A DNA stretch of 21,914 nucleotides from Caloranaerobacter sp050286925 (GTDB lineage Bacteria; Bacillota; Clostridia; Tissierellales; Thermohalobacteraceae): assembly GCF_050286925.1 (NCBI RefSeq), contig NZ_JBFWFX010000024.1, positions 1 to 21,914 on the forward strand, written 5' to 3'. Below, piece after piece: positions 21,803 through 21,914 of this stretch (the first letter of the stretch is position 1; the number at the start of each line of letters is the position of its first letter). The notes beneath the pieces were generated by a model. It was given only the letters and a program-made list of their open reading frames with translations, made no database searches and had not been told where the DNA came from. The position numbers and the translations under genes were made by a program.

Positions 21803-21914
<112 letters not shown>

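Overview
This window is the chromosomal replication-origin region of a low-GC Firmicute. The gene order rpmH-rnpA-yidD-yidC-jag-mnmE-mnmG-rsmG-noc-parA-parB on one side and dnaA-dnaN-rlbA-recF-remB-gyrB-gyrA on the other is the conserved Firmicutes arrangement. The strong AT bias, a Noc/ParB pair, an rsbV-rsbW-sigB cluster directly after gyrA (as in Clostridioides difficile) and an rRNA operon after that point to the Clostridia. Tissierellales or Peptostreptococcaceae relatives are likely, but I cannot fix the genus by eye.

Left edge (1-1138): the 5' end of a minus-strand NuoE/HymA-like gene, then about 1 kb without a gene. This stretch holds what looks like a right-end/omega-RNA relic of an IS200/IS605 element, one copy of a hairpin repeat that contains a consensus DnaA box, and plain AT-rich DNA. 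A perfect parS site (1139-1154) ends flush against the parB stop codon.

Minus-strand block (1155-10235), read away from the origin: rpmH, rnpA, yidD, yidC and jag run from a consensus sigma-A promoter to a terminator inside the jag stop. Next come mnmE, mnmG and rsmG (tRNA/rRNA modification), then noc with its own terminator, then the overlapping parA-parB pair (chromosome segregation).

Origin (10236-12383): genes diverge here. The stretch upstream of dnaA carries about a dozen DnaA-box-like nonamers, including two perfect ones. The dnaA-dnaN gap carries a perfect DnaA box, a spacer, five DnaA-trio triplets and an AT-rich tract, which is the basal unwinding layout described for Bacillus subtilis. 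A further perfect DnaA box sits between the ribosome binding site and the TTG start of dnaN.

Plus-strand block (10817-21914): dnaA, dnaN, rlbA, recF, remB, gyrB and gyrA, with a strong terminator after gyrA. Then comes a three-gene partner-switching cluster (STAS antagonist, RsbW-like anti-sigma, SigB-type sigma factor). The anti-sigma gene has lost the residues expected for ATP binding. Last come two tandem rRNA promoters, a boxA-like leader and the first ~112 bases of 16S rRNA. All genes are co-directional with replication from the inferred origin.

The least expected elements are the hairpin repeat with an embedded DnaA box, found in inverted orientation on both sides of the origin; a related 23-bp end motif near parA, noc and gyrB; the transposon-derived structured RNA relic; and the degenerate RsbW.
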